Source: Acidobacteriota bacterium (lineage in GTDB: Bacteria > Acidobacteriota > Terriglobia > 20CM-2-55-15). From it: DNA of 8,970 bases. A program made the translations under genes and the position numbers. Location of the stretch: assembly GCA_003222755.1 (NCBI GenBank), contig QHXA01000146.1:1-8970 (forward strand), given 5' to 3'. The notes beneath the pieces are model-generated. The model made no database searches, was not told where the DNA came from, and saw nothing but the letters and a program-made list of their open reading frames with translations. Positions within the stretch are counted from its first letter, which is position 1, and every line of letters starts with the position of its first letter. Of this stretch, positions 1-6,552 are shown in pieces.

Positions 1-1900
1 CTGGCAACTGAGTGACTGGGAAGTAATACTCCATTCGCGCCTTGTCGGTTGCGTCGGCGTCCAGGCCCGCATGCTTCACATGCCCAGCAACTCCTATGAT
101 TTCGGCTGGACGGCGGCCGAACAAATTGACTCGGATTCGTTTCCCGATCGGATCCTGACCCGGGAACACCGTACGCGCCAGTTCTTCGTCCACCACGGTG
201 ACGAGCGGACTTTTGTCGGTGTCCTGATTCGTAAAGGAGCGGCCGCGCAGTGGAATGCCCATGGCTCTGAAATGGTCGGGACCCACAGCATAGAAATGCG
301 CTGTCCTCATCTCGCGTACTCGGGAAGTATCACTTTCGTTCTCGGATGAGAAGCTCACAGTTGTATTACCGACAAACGGCAGTCCTCCGACCTGGACACT
401 TGCCGCCTCCACACCTGGCACAGCGGCGAGCCTCTCGTTGATTTCCTGAAATGCAGCTCGAATCTTCTCAGGGCTCGAGGCGCGCTGGGGCGACAGGCCG
501 GTGTAGAAGACCAAAACGCCTTCAGGGTTGAAACCGGGATTGACGTTCCATAGGTTCCGCAGAGTCCGGATCATCAAACCGGCGCCGATCAAAAGCACCA
601 GCGTCAACGCGATTTCGGTGATGATCAGTGCATTCTGCATGCGGTATCGTCGTTTGATCGTGCCGCGTCCACCTTGCTTCAGGTTTTCTTGAACACTCAG
701 TCCGGCCGCTTTGAAAGCGGGCGCGAACCCGAACAGGATGCCTGTGAATAGCGAGACCGCAAATGAAAACAAAAGCACGCGACTGTTGATCTGGACCTGC
801 GCGACCGGAGGCAAGGCGGACGGCAGCACTAGCAGCGCAGCATCAGTACACCATGAGGCGATCAACACGCCAACGGCGCCGCCGGCAAACGATAACACAG
901 CGCTCTCCGTCAGCACTTGGCGCATCAGGCGGGCGCGCGATGCACCGAGCGCAATGCGGACACCGTATTCCTGTAAGCGGCTGGTCGAGCGAGCAAGCGC
1001 CAGGTTTGCGACATTCGTACACGCAATCAGCAGGACAAAACCGACTGCGGCGCCAAGCGCCAAAAGAGTCGGTCGCAAATCGCCGGCGACATCCTGCTTG
1101 AATGAAACCACGTTTGCGCGGGTTGACGCATTGTCGTCCGGATATTCCGCCTCGAGGTTCCGCATGATCGCGTCCATCTCGGCCTGCGCCTGCGCCAACG
1201 TGACGCCGGCCTTCAGACGCCCGAGGCCTCGCGTGTTATCGCCTGTACCGCGATTATAGAAAAGTGGGCTGTCATATTGACCGATCGGAACAAATACGTC
1301 GTTGAAGAACGTGTTTTTCGCGCGATCGAGGCGGACACTCGCGGGCATGATGCCGATTACCGTGTAATCACGCCCATCCAGCCTTAGCGTCTGTCCGACG
1401 ATATTCCGATCTCCGGCAAAGCGCCGCCTCCAAAAATCTTCGCCGAGAAGAGCCACGTGCGCGGCGCCACGTTGGTCCTCCTCTTTAGTAAATGTTCTTC
1501 CAAGCAACGGCTGAATACGCAACACCGAGAAAAAATTCGCCGAGATCATCGTGCCAATGAGTTGCTCTGCTGCGCCGCGTCCGGTGAGCGTGAACCCATC
1601 ATTCCGCCATCCGGCGATCGCTTCAAACGTTTGCGCTCGCCGCTGCCAATCGAGCAAGTTCGGATAAGAGACGGAATTCTTCTCGCTGCTCCGCCCTGCC
1701 TGATACAGGATCACAAGACGATCCGGATCGGGGAATGGAATGGGATGGAGCAGCGCGCCGTCAATAACGCTGTAGATGGCGGTATTCGCACCAATCCCAA
1801 GCGCGAGCGTAACCACCGCGGTACACGTGAAGCCGAGATTTTTCCGAAAGGTCCTTAACGCGAATCGAAGGTCTTGCAGCATCGCAGCAATATCTTGCAT
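1..1900 (-). CDS. ADOP-family (MacB/FtsX-like) ABC transporter permease, C-terminus beyond the left edge
   Basis: I translated the minus strand from 1900 to 1 by hand: 633 codons, no stop, running off the left edge (family usual length is about 800). It resembles the acidobacterial duplicated orphan permeases: an N-terminal membrane segment at about residues 20-45 containing TLALGIGANTAIYSV, then IPFPDPDRLV, a MacB-type periplasmic domain (about 50-270, with SYPNLLDW and ALLGEDFWRRRF), a cluster of membrane segments (about 276-300, 334-360, 374-396) carrying RLQEYGVRIALGASRARL, then a second half starting with a membrane segment at about 421-445 and a second periplasmic domain (FPGQDPIGKRIR). 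Known for the family: MacB-like export or lipoprotein transport, frequently without an adjacent ATPase; the substrate is unknown. The start is the first ATG in frame (1900); 1882, giving MLQDLRFALR, is a plausible alternative. No strong ribosome binding site is visible. The usual cytoplasmic N-terminal extension is absent or displaced (see 1977-2054). Confidence 0.93.
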   Translation of the reverse strand, partial: MQDIAAMLQDLRFALRTFRKNLGFTCTAVVTLALGIGANTAIYSVIDGALLHPIPFPDPDRLVILYQAGRSSEKNSVSYPNLLDWQRRAQTFEAIAGWRNDGFTLTGRGAAEQLIGTMISANFFSVLRIQPLLGRTFTKEEDQRGAAHVALLGEDFWRRRFAGDRNIVGQTLRLDGRDYTVIGIMPASVRLDRAKNTFFNDVFVPIGQYDSPLFYNRGTGDNTRGLGRLKAGVTLAQAQAEMDAIMRNLEAEYPDDNASTRANVVSFKQDVAGDLRPTLLALGAAVGFVLLIACTNVANLALARSTSRLQEYGVRIALGASRARLMRQVLTESAVLSFAGGAVGVLIASWCTDAALLVLPSALPPVAQVQINSRVLLFSFAVSLFTGILFGFAPAFKAAGLSVQENLKQGGRGTIKRRYRMQNALIITEIALTLVLLIGAGLMIRTLRNLWNVNPGFNPEGVLVFYTGLSPQRASSPEKIRAAFQEINERLAAVPGVEAASVQVGGLPFVGNTTVSFSSENESDTSRVREMRTAHFYAVGPDHFRAMGIPLRGRSFTNQDTDKSPLVTVVDEELARTVFPGQDPIGKRIRVNLFGRRPAEIIGVAGHVKHAGLDADATDKARMEYYFPVTQLP

Positions 1901-1976
1901 CCGGAATTCCACCGCAGCCTGGCGCCACAACTCCGCGGAATGTATGAACTTGCGGAAGACGACACCGCTCCTGGAT

Positions 1977-2054
1977 TCACGATTCCTGTCCGATTCCGGG
2001 ATGACTGAGACCGGAAGCGAACAGCTGCGCAATCTCGCTCCTCAGGCGGCCCAT
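1977..2054 (-). pseudogene. Possible detached N-terminal fragment of the ADOP permease
   Basis: A 25-residue reading frame starts at the ATG at 2054 and opens with MGRLRSEIAQLFAS, resembling the first residues of many ADOP permeases, whose cytoplasmic head begins with a similar LRSEIAQLF stretch. It then hits a TGA at 1977-1979. The intact permease frame lies one base out of phase. It is open from 2041 but has no ATG until 1900, and its translation between 2041 and 1900 is not recognisable as an ADOP head. My reading is that the N-terminal head has been lost by a frameshift or small deletion and the permease now starts at 1900. The match is short and rests on memory of the family, so chance similarity is possible. 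The remainder of 1901-2176 shows nothing else I can support. Confidence 0.3.
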
Positions 2055-2176
2055 CGTCCGAACGACATATCATGGGGTGCTTGGCGTCAGACAGCGTCAT
2101 CGCTCTCCGTCTGCGCAATATTCGATGGACCGATCGGCTGTACAGCAATTCCCCTGGATGGGCGGGAGGCAATTTC

Positions 2177-2602
2177 TCACCTCGCAACCAATTCTGTTTT
2201 TGCCACGTGGATGAAAGCTTTTGGATCGAGCCCGAAGTAGGCGCAGAGTTTCTCGATGTGCGCGCGGTTGAATTCACGCTTTTGAGCAATGAGTTCTGAA
2301 ATTGTCGATACCGGTATTCCCGTCGCGCGCGACACTTCCGTTTGCGTCACACCTTTGCTTTCGATGGACATCGCAAGCATTTGATGTGGTGGCAGTGGTT
2401 CAATCAGATGCGCTTTGCTTTCATATTCCTCGATGAGATTGCCGAGAATCTCCAGATAGTCTTGTTCTGGAGCGGTAAGACCTGGCGCGTCCAGTAACTG
2501 ATGAAGCATTGCTTCAGCGCGATCCAATTCGGCCTCGGATCGGATCGGCCGCAGTGGAAATGACCGGATCAGCTCCAAATACTTCGATGAAATCTTTGCC
2601 AT
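2177..2602 (-). CDS. higA: HigA-type antitoxin, HTH domain
   Basis: The 141-residue protein matches the COG5499-type HigA antitoxins: an N-terminal helical half (about residues 1-70, including LDRAEAMLHQLLDAPGLTAPEQDYLEIL-type spacing) followed by an XRE/Cro helix-turn-helix at about 75-131, with GVTQTEVSRATGIPVSTISE as recognition region and LCAYFGLDPKAF at the end. Role known for the family: it neutralises the HigB mRNA interferase by binding it, and represses the operon through the helix-turn-helix. It follows the toxin gene by 6 bp. Its ribosome binding site AAGGAG lies in the last codons of higB, so the two are probably translated in a coupled way. The toxin-first order is the hallmark of higBA, as opposed to most other type II systems. 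Confidence 0.9.
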   Translation of the reverse strand: MAKISSKYLELIRSFPLRPIRSEAELDRAEAMLHQLLDAPGLTAPEQDYLEILGNLIEEYESKAHLIEPLPPHQMLAMSIESKGVTQTEVSRATGIPVSTISELIAQKREFNRAHIEKLCAYFGLDPKAFIHVAKTELVAR

Positions 2603-2608
2603 TGCCGT

Positions 2609-2908
2609 TTACTCCTTCTTCCATTTTCCAAGGTCGTATTTCTTGTGCGTCAGAATATGGCGAACATAACACCTCTGACGGTCGTAATGGATTACAACAA
2701 TCAGGCGGTACTTGTTCCCGGCGATGTTGAACACAACGAATTTACCGACCTGACCCGCGCTGCCGAAGAGCTGCCGTACATCCGCAAAATTCTTCCAGCC
2801 AGCAGTTTCAACGGCCTTGATCCAATGCCGCAACCCCGTCTCCGCATCAGGATATTTTTCCCAGAACTGCTTCAACGGCCTGCGGGATATCAGATGCATC
2901 CTTTTCAT
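2609..2908 (-). CDS. higB: HigB-type toxin, mRNA interferase
   Basis: The 99-residue basic protein has the layout of the HigB_toxin family (RelE-like fold): MHLISRRPLKQFWEKYPDAE at the start, WKNFADVRQLFGSAG in the middle, FNIAGNKYRLIVVIHYDRQR for the core strands, and YVRHILTHKKYDLGKW near the end. Family role: ribosome-associated cleavage of mRNA, held in check by HigA, encoded directly downstream. The start is uncertain. The first ATG is at 2908, but family members usually begin at the residue equivalent to M4 (ATG at 2899, MHLISRR). Neither has a convincing ribosome binding site, because an operator palindrome sits immediately upstream of 2908. The protein looks complete and intact, with no frameshift. 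Confidence 0.92.
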   Translation of the reverse strand: MKRMHLISRRPLKQFWEKYPDAETGLRHWIKAVETAGWKNFADVRQLFGSAGQVGKFVVFNIAGNKYRLIVVIHYDRQRCYVRHILTHKKYDLGKWKKE

Positions 2909-2925
2909 TTTCGCAAAATGCGAAA
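2909..2925. promoter_or_regulatory. higBA operator, proximal copy (inverted repeat)
   Basis: Perfect inverted repeat with 7-bp arms, TTTCGCA / AAA / TGCGAAA, directly abutting the ATG at 2908. It shares its core with the palindrome at 2942-2964 and lies in the position where HigA-type repressors usually bind. Binding here would block transcription or translation initiation of higB. That HigA is the ligand is inferred from position and duplication only. Confidence 0.65.
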
Positions 2926-2941
2926 GACGGAGTCAATCGGA

Positions 2942-2964
2942 TACTTTCGCAGTATGCGAAAGTA
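2942..2964. promoter_or_regulatory. higBA operator, distal copy (inverted repeat)
   Basis: Perfect inverted repeat with 10-bp arms, TACTTTCGCA / GTA / TGCGAAAGTA. The inner 7 bp of each arm (TTTCGCA, TGCGAAA) are identical to the proximal site, and the two centres are 36 bp apart. On the minus strand a TTGAGT (2963-2968) overlaps its outer edge as a possible -35, so repressor binding would cover the promoter. No clear -10 follows. The plus strand has no nearby start, so the target is most likely higBA. Confidence 0.7.
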
Positions 2965-3019
2965 CTCAAATCCATGCCGTTAGGCTGCATTGATTTCTGT
3001 GCCGGACCATCCGTCGAGT

Positions 3020-3070
3020 GCGATGCAACACGCGGCCCGTCAGCATGGCACGTACATTCAGCTCGCGTCC
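3020..3070 (-). pseudogene. Short relic resembling a TolB-like/adenylate-cyclase-associated domain
   Basis: Read on the minus strand, 17 codons give GRELNVRAMLTGRVLHR. This closely resembles the conserved G-x-x-LNVRAVLTGRV stretch in the TolB-like region of acidobacterial serine/threonine kinases, CadC-like regulators and TPR signalling proteins. The next residues leave the family pattern and the frame closes shortly after. There is no start, ribosome binding site or domain around it, so if real it is debris of a deleted gene. The rest of 2965-3118 holds nothing I recognise. The match is from memory and short. Confidence 0.35.
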
Positions 3071-3118
3071 GGATTCAGCCGCGCGATGGCGGGGGATCTT
3101 TGCCGAACTCCAAAAAGC

Positions 3119-3147
3119 TTGACAAGCCGAACCCCCTAAACAATGCT
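3119..3147 (+). promoter_or_regulatory. Candidate promoter of the exported ThDP enzyme gene
   Basis: A perfect consensus -35, TTGACA (3119-3124), is followed after 17 bp by AATGCT (3142-3147), which matches only 3 of 6 positions of a sigma-70 -10. It would give a leader of about 25 bases before the GTG start at 3178, leaving room for the ribosome binding site GAGGAG at 3164-3169. The weak -10 keeps the confidence low. Confidence 0.35.
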
Positions 3148-3177
3148 CCGATCAGACTTATTCGAGGAGAGTGAATT

Positions 3178-5046
3178 GTGGCGAAGAAAGAGGGCTCGTT
3201 CGATCGACGGGGTTTTCTGAAAGGCGCTGCCGCCGGCACAGCAGCGCTAGTGGCAAAGAGTCGCGAAGCAGCCGCGCAAGGTGGACAGCGTGGCGGACCG
3301 ATCGTGACTGCGCCGCAACCATCGGCAGCGCAGCTGGCGGCGGATACTCAGGGGCCGCCACCGCAAATCAGTACGCGCATCGTCGAGAAGCCTGGGTCCG
3401 ATTACATGGTTGACGTCATCAAGTCGCTCGGATTCGATTACGTCGCTTTCAATCCCGGATCAAGCTTCGAAGGACTCCACGAGTCGCTGATCAATTACGG
3501 CGGCAACACGAAGCCGGAAATCATCACCTGCTGCCATGAAGAATCGGCTGTGGCTATGGCGCATGGTTACGCCAAGATCGAAGGCAAGCCCATGCTCGCA
3601 ATCCTGCATGGCACAATCGGAATTCAACACGCTGCGATGGCGATCTACAACGCCTATGGCGATCGGGTTCCGATTTTCATGATTACCGGCGCCGGCGATA
3701 ACGCTGTCCCGGCCCACAATGCGGTCGATATGGCCGCCATGGTCCGCGATTTCGTGAAGTGGGATCACCAGCCGACGTCTCTGGCACAGACTGGTAATTC
3801 GCTGCACCGGGCTTACAAGCTCATGATGACGCCGCCAATGGCGCCAGTCATGGTCGTCGTCGATGCCGATTTGCAGAAGCGGGCCATGGGTCAAGCTCCG
3901 CCGATTCCTAAACTCGTCATGCCCCAACCACCCTCAGCGGATCTCGGCTCCATCAAAGAAATCGCGAAAATGCTCGCCGCTGCAGAGAATCCCCGGATTA
4001 ACGCCGGACGAGTCGCGCGCGATCAAAATGGCATCACGCTCATGGTCGAGCTAGCTGAATTGATCGGCGCTCCCGTCAATGTCGGCGGCGACCGGGTGAA
4101 TTTTCCGTCAAGACATCCACTCGCTGGCAGTGGCTCCGGACAGCCCGATCTCATTCTCAACCTCGAAACCGCCGGAGGCGGAGGAGGCGCTGCCGGAAAC
4201 AATCGGGTGAAGACGATTAATGTCAGCTCGCTCGAATTGCTGGCCACCCATAACTTCAATGTGAACGGCAATTCGCCGAATGCAGATCTAGTTGTGACCG
4301 CGGACGCGCAAGCCTCATTGCCCGCTCTCATCGAAGAAGTGAAGAAACTCATGACCGCGGACCATAAGCGAGTCATGCAGGAACGCATCGCCAAACATGC
4401 GGAAGCGAACCAACAAGCGCGCAAGCAGGCACTCGAGCAAGCGCGTTATGGATGGGATGATAGTCCGATCAGCCTCGCGCGGCTGGCCGCGGAGCTGTGG
4501 CCGCTCATCAAGAACGAAGACTGGTCTTTCGTGTCACCGCAAGGCTTCATTGGCGGCTGGCCGGGACGCATGTGGAATATGCATAAGCATTACCACTATA
4601 TCGGCGGCCAGGGCGCGGGCGGCATGGGTTATGGAGCTCCGGCATCGGTTGGCGCGGCTCTTGCCAATCGAAAGTACGGCCGCATCTCGATTAACTTCCA
4701 AACCGACGGCGACATGAACTACGCTCCAGGCGTGTTGTGGACTGCGGCACATCACAAGATCCCACTTCTGAGCGTGATGGCCAACAACCGTGGATACCAC
4801 GCCGAAGTCATGTTCGTGCAACGCATGACGGCCGAACGCAATCGAGGAGCTGACAAAGCCCACATCGGCACGACGCTGAAGGATCCTAATATTGACTATG
4901 CCAAGATGGCCCAGGCCTACGGCATGACCGGTATTGGACCAATCTCAGACCCGAAGGATCTTCTGCCCGCATTGAAGCGGGGTCTGGAAATTGTGAAGAA
5001 GGGCGAGCCGGTATTGATTGACACCATCACGCAGCCCAGAGGATAG
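3178..5046 (+). CDS. Twin-arginine-exported thiamine-diphosphate-dependent enzyme (acetolactate synthase/benzoylformate decarboxylase superfamily)
   Basis: Complete 622-residue protein starting at GTG 3178. An in-frame TGA at 3172 and GAGGAG 8 bp upstream fix the start. Residues 1-35 form a Tat signal: a charged region with FDRRGFLKG, a short Ala/Gly-rich hydrophobic stretch and a likely cut near AAAQ (31-34). The ThDP N-terminal (PYR) domain spans about 65-235, with H120-E121 in CCHEESAVAMAHGYA; E121 fits the catalytic glutamate that activates the cofactor. A central domain (about 255-400) contains a glycine run at 333-337. The C-terminal (PP) domain spans about 430-615, with IGGQGAGGMGYGAPASVGAA and the cofactor/Mg site DGDM (510-513) paired with NN (536-537). 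Family members decarboxylate 2-oxo acids or join or cleave C-C bonds; the substrate cannot be read here. Export is odd, because this superfamily is normally cytoplasmic. Tat would allow export of the folded, cofactor-loaded protein. Confidence 0.93.
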   Translation: MAKKEGSFDRRGFLKGAAAGTAALVAKSREAAAQGGQRGGPIVTAPQPSAAQLAADTQGPPPQISTRIVEKPGSDYMVDVIKSLGFDYVAFNPGSSFEGLHESLINYGGNTKPEIITCCHEESAVAMAHGYAKIEGKPMLAILHGTIGIQHAAMAIYNAYGDRVPIFMITGAGDNAVPAHNAVDMAAMVRDFVKWDHQPTSLAQTGNSLHRAYKLMMTPPMAPVMVVVDADLQKRAMGQAPPIPKLVMPQPPSADLGSIKEIAKMLAAAENPRINAGRVARDQNGITLMVELAELIGAPVNVGGDRVNFPSRHPLAGSGSGQPDLILNLETAGGGGGAAGNNRVKTINVSSLELLATHNFNVNGNSPNADLVVTADAQASLPALIEEVKKLMTADHKRVMQERIAKHAEANQQARKQALEQARYGWDDSPISLARLAAELWPLIKNEDWSFVSPQGFIGGWPGRMWNMHKHYHYIGGQGAGGMGYGAPASVGAALANRKYGRISINFQTDGDMNYAPGVLWTAAHHKIPLLSVMANNRGYHAEVMFVQRMTAERNRGADKAHIGTTLKDPNIDYAKMAQAYGMTGIGPISDPKDLLPALKRGLEIVKKGEPVLIDTITQPRG

Positions 5047-5062
5047 AGTCTATAACCGCCCG

Positions 5063-5153
5063 TCGCACCGCGGAGCGGTGCTAGGAAATTAGCCAGGGGT
5101 ACGCAAAAAACGCCTAACCCTGGCTAATTTCCCAGCACCGCTCCGCGGTGCGA
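5063..5153. repeat. Long nested palindromic element (39-bp arms)
   Basis: Left arm 5063-5101 and right arm 5115-5153 are inverted copies of each other at 37 of 39 positions (mismatched pairs 5083/5133 and 5099/5117), separated by a 13-base loop containing six A. Each arm is itself palindromic: GCACCGC / GGA / GCGGTGC at 5065-5081 and GCACCGC / TCC / GCGGTGC at 5135-5151. The element can therefore form one long stem or two smaller hairpins. It begins 16 bp after the ThDP gene stop. No T-run follows, so it is not a classic terminator. It resembles REP/MITE-type dispersed elements; no transposase is nearby. Confidence 0.85.
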
Positions 5154-5167
5154 AATGTCCAATCTCC

Positions 5168-5195
5168 AGGCGGCGGTCACAGACCGCCGCTACAG
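5168..5195. repeat. Short REP-like palindrome
   Basis: Perfect inverted repeat at 5170-5190 with 9-bp arms, GCGGCGGTC / ACA / GACCGCCGC, followed by TACAG. Its composition differs from the large element 15 bp to the left, so it is a separate unit. A GC-rich palindrome of this form in an intergenic gap is typical of dispersed extragenic repeats, and could stabilise or attenuate transcripts. Only one copy is visible in this window. Confidence 0.6.
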
Positions 5196-5216
5196 AAGAG
5201 ATATTCCGAACCAACG

Positions 5217-5225
5217 TGATAGAAT
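5217..5225 (+). promoter_or_regulatory. Extended -10 promoter of the cupin lipoprotein gene
   Basis: TGA followed by TAGAAT (5220-5225) fits the extended -10 pattern TGnTATAAT with one mismatch. No good -35 is visible, which this promoter class tolerates. The leader would be about 30 bases and would include GGAGG at 5252-5256. This suggests the cupin gene is transcribed separately from the ThDP gene, with the repeats lying between them. Confidence 0.45.
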
Positions 5226-5262
5226 CCCTCTGACTTCCCAAAACAACTCATGGAGGCAAGTT

Positions 5263-6105
5263 ATGCCGCGCTGGATTTTATTGCTGCTCGTTACTGGTTC
5301 CTTTGTGGGATGTCGCGCAACCGGTAATGTGGCACAGGAACGCGAGGCTTTGATGAATCGCAATCGCGAGTGGGCCGGGACGGTGAAAGATATGGAGAAG
5401 TTCATGTCTTACTACGCCGCCGATGCTTCGATCTATGCTCCAGGCATGCCAATAGCCACGGGCACAGGAGCGATTCGCACTGCGCTGACAGGCATGATGT
5501 CGGCACCGGGATTCGCGCTGGAGTTCGCGCCTACGAAGGCTGACGTCAGCGCCGCGAGTGACATCGGCTACACAACCGGAACCTACCAGCTCACGATGAA
5601 TGGCACAACGGAGAAAGGAAAATACGTCACTATCTGGAAGAAGCAGAGCGATGGCCAGTGGAAGGTGAGCGAAGATATCTTCAACGCCGACACAAGTGGC
5701 GCGCCACCGACACAGCACGTCATGGTGGAGGCCGCTTCGCTGAAATGGGGAGAGCCGCCGCCCAGCCTGCCTGCAGGTGCGAAGTTGGCCGTCATCGCCG
5801 GCGATCCTTCAAAGGCTGGACCGTTCGTCATTCGTGCGCAGGTTCCCGCGGGTTATAAGGTCGCGCCTCACTGGCATCCCGGCGACGAAAACCTGACGAT
5901 TCTGTCGGGCACCGTCGCACTCGGCATGGGAGAGACCTGGGATGATTCGAAGTTGCAGACTGTCGCAGCAGGTGGTTATGCCGCAGTTCCGGCACAGATG
6001 CGCCATTTCTTCCTGGCAAAAACAGCATCCACCTTTCAGGTGCACGGTATGGGGCCGTTTGCGGTCAACTACGTCAATCCCGCCGACGATCCCAGCAAGA
6101 AGTAG
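5263..6105 (+). CDS. Predicted lipoprotein with DUF4440/SnoaL-like domain fused to a cupin
   Basis: 280 residues from ATG 5263, preceded by GGAGG at good spacing. A longer frame from 5155 exists but would begin in the palindromic repeats and place the signal peptide inside the protein. MPRWILLLLVTGSFVGC is a short lipoprotein signal with Cys17 as the likely lipidated residue; the lipobox is imperfect (Phe at -3). Residues about 25-142 look like the DUF4440/SnoaL (NTF2-like) fold, with NREWAGTVKDMEKFMSYYA near the start and YVTIWKKQSDGQWKVSEDIF at the end. Residues about 150-272 are a cupin whose first motif fits G-x5-H-x-H-x3-E-x6-G exactly, giving H203, H205 and E209 as metal ligands, with H248 from the second motif. 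Such cupins bind Fe, Mn, Zn or Ni and may be enzymes or sensors. The function is unknown. It lies downstream of the ThDP gene, and both products are predicted to be extracytoplasmic. Confidence 0.88.
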   Translation: MPRWILLLLVTGSFVGCRATGNVAQEREALMNRNREWAGTVKDMEKFMSYYAADASIYAPGMPIATGTGAIRTALTGMMSAPGFALEFAPTKADVSAASDIGYTTGTYQLTMNGTTEKGKYVTIWKKQSDGQWKVSEDIFNADTSGAPPTQHVMVEAASLKWGEPPPSLPAGAKLAVIAGDPSKAGPFVIRAQVPAGYKVAPHWHPGDENLTILSGTVALGMGETWDDSKLQTVAAGGYAAVPAQMRHFFLAKTASTFQVHGMGPFAVNYVNPADDPSKK

Positions 6106-6113
6106 TTACTTCT
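6098..6113. repeat. Palindrome shared by two convergent stop codons
   Basis: AGAAGTA / GT / TACTTCT is a perfect 7-bp inverted repeat centred on the junction of two convergent genes. It contains the TAG of the cupin gene (6103-6105) and the TAA of the minus-strand gene (6106-6108). It arises because both proteins end in a lysine AAG codon followed by TAG or TAA. It is AT-rich with a minimal loop and no T-tract, so it is at best a weak bidirectional terminator, and may be a coincidence of codon use. Confidence 0.35.
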
Positions 6114-6552
6114 GTTGATCTCTCTGGCGGGCGCGCTGTCGCCGTTCCTCTTCAATAGCGTTCAAACGTTGTGGGCCGGCGGGCAGAAGCTCTGTGCCGT
6201 CTGCACGGACGAGTTTACGGAAGAACATTCTGTCAGAACCAGTATGGGTCGGGTTACCACTGACCGTGACCCGCTCGCCGGACTTGATTGAGTCGGCCGT
6301 CCAGCCGACATTGGAAAGATTCAGCCGACCAGAGAACTCTACCGTCCACTTCACCACTTTACCCGACTCATTGGTGACATCCATGAGCATCATCGCATGC
6401 GGATTTACGAATTTGAACTGAGTCACGACGCCTGTAACCGTAATCAGCTGCTTTTCATCATAGACAGGCGAAAAAGCGTGATGAGAAATGGCCCCTGTCG
6501 CAGACAGCGCCAGCACCGGAATGACGGACAAACACGCGCGCAACAGTCTCAT
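6106..6552 (-). CDS. Exported DUF6152-like protein
   Basis: 148 residues. A Sec signal peptide covers about 1-23 (MRLLRACLSVIPVLALSATG, likely cut near AIS). The mature part opens with HHAFSPVYD, then TVTGVVTQFKFVNPHAMMLMDV and WTVEFSGRLNLSNVGW, and ends in a charged tail rich in E, R and Q (134-148). This pattern matches my recollection of the DUF6152 family, small periplasmic proteins with an OB-like beta core and no known function. Its ATG overlaps the stop of the displaced reading frame of the preceding gene in an ATGA junction (6549-6552), so translational coupling to that gene is likely. Its stop abuts that of the convergent cupin gene with no spacer. Confidence 0.85.
   Translation of the reverse strand: MRLLRACLSVIPVLALSATGAISHHAFSPVYDEKQLITVTGVVTQFKFVNPHAMMLMDVTNESGKVVKWTVEFSGRLNLSNVGWTADSIKSGERVTVSGNPTHTGSDRMFFRKLVRADGTELLPAGPQRLNAIEEERRQRARQRDQQK

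Noticed and set aside
711..1259. A 182-codon plus-strand open frame, plus smaller ones at 853-1101 and 1457-1858
   Set aside because: They lie antisense within the permease, whose minus-strand frame is open throughout and shows clear family motifs. Their translations are low-complexity and unrecognisable.
1855..2289. A 144-codon minus-strand open frame between higA and the permease
   Set aside because: It overlaps both neighbours in other frames and its translation has no family-like features.
5063..5153. The large palindrome as a rho-independent terminator
   Set aside because: No T-run follows either side of the stem, and its nested-arm structure fits a dispersed repeat better.
5155..5262. 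An N-terminal extension of the cupin protein starting at 5155
   Set aside because: It would be encoded by the palindromic repeats, lacks a ribosome binding site, and would bury the lipoprotein signal at residue 37.
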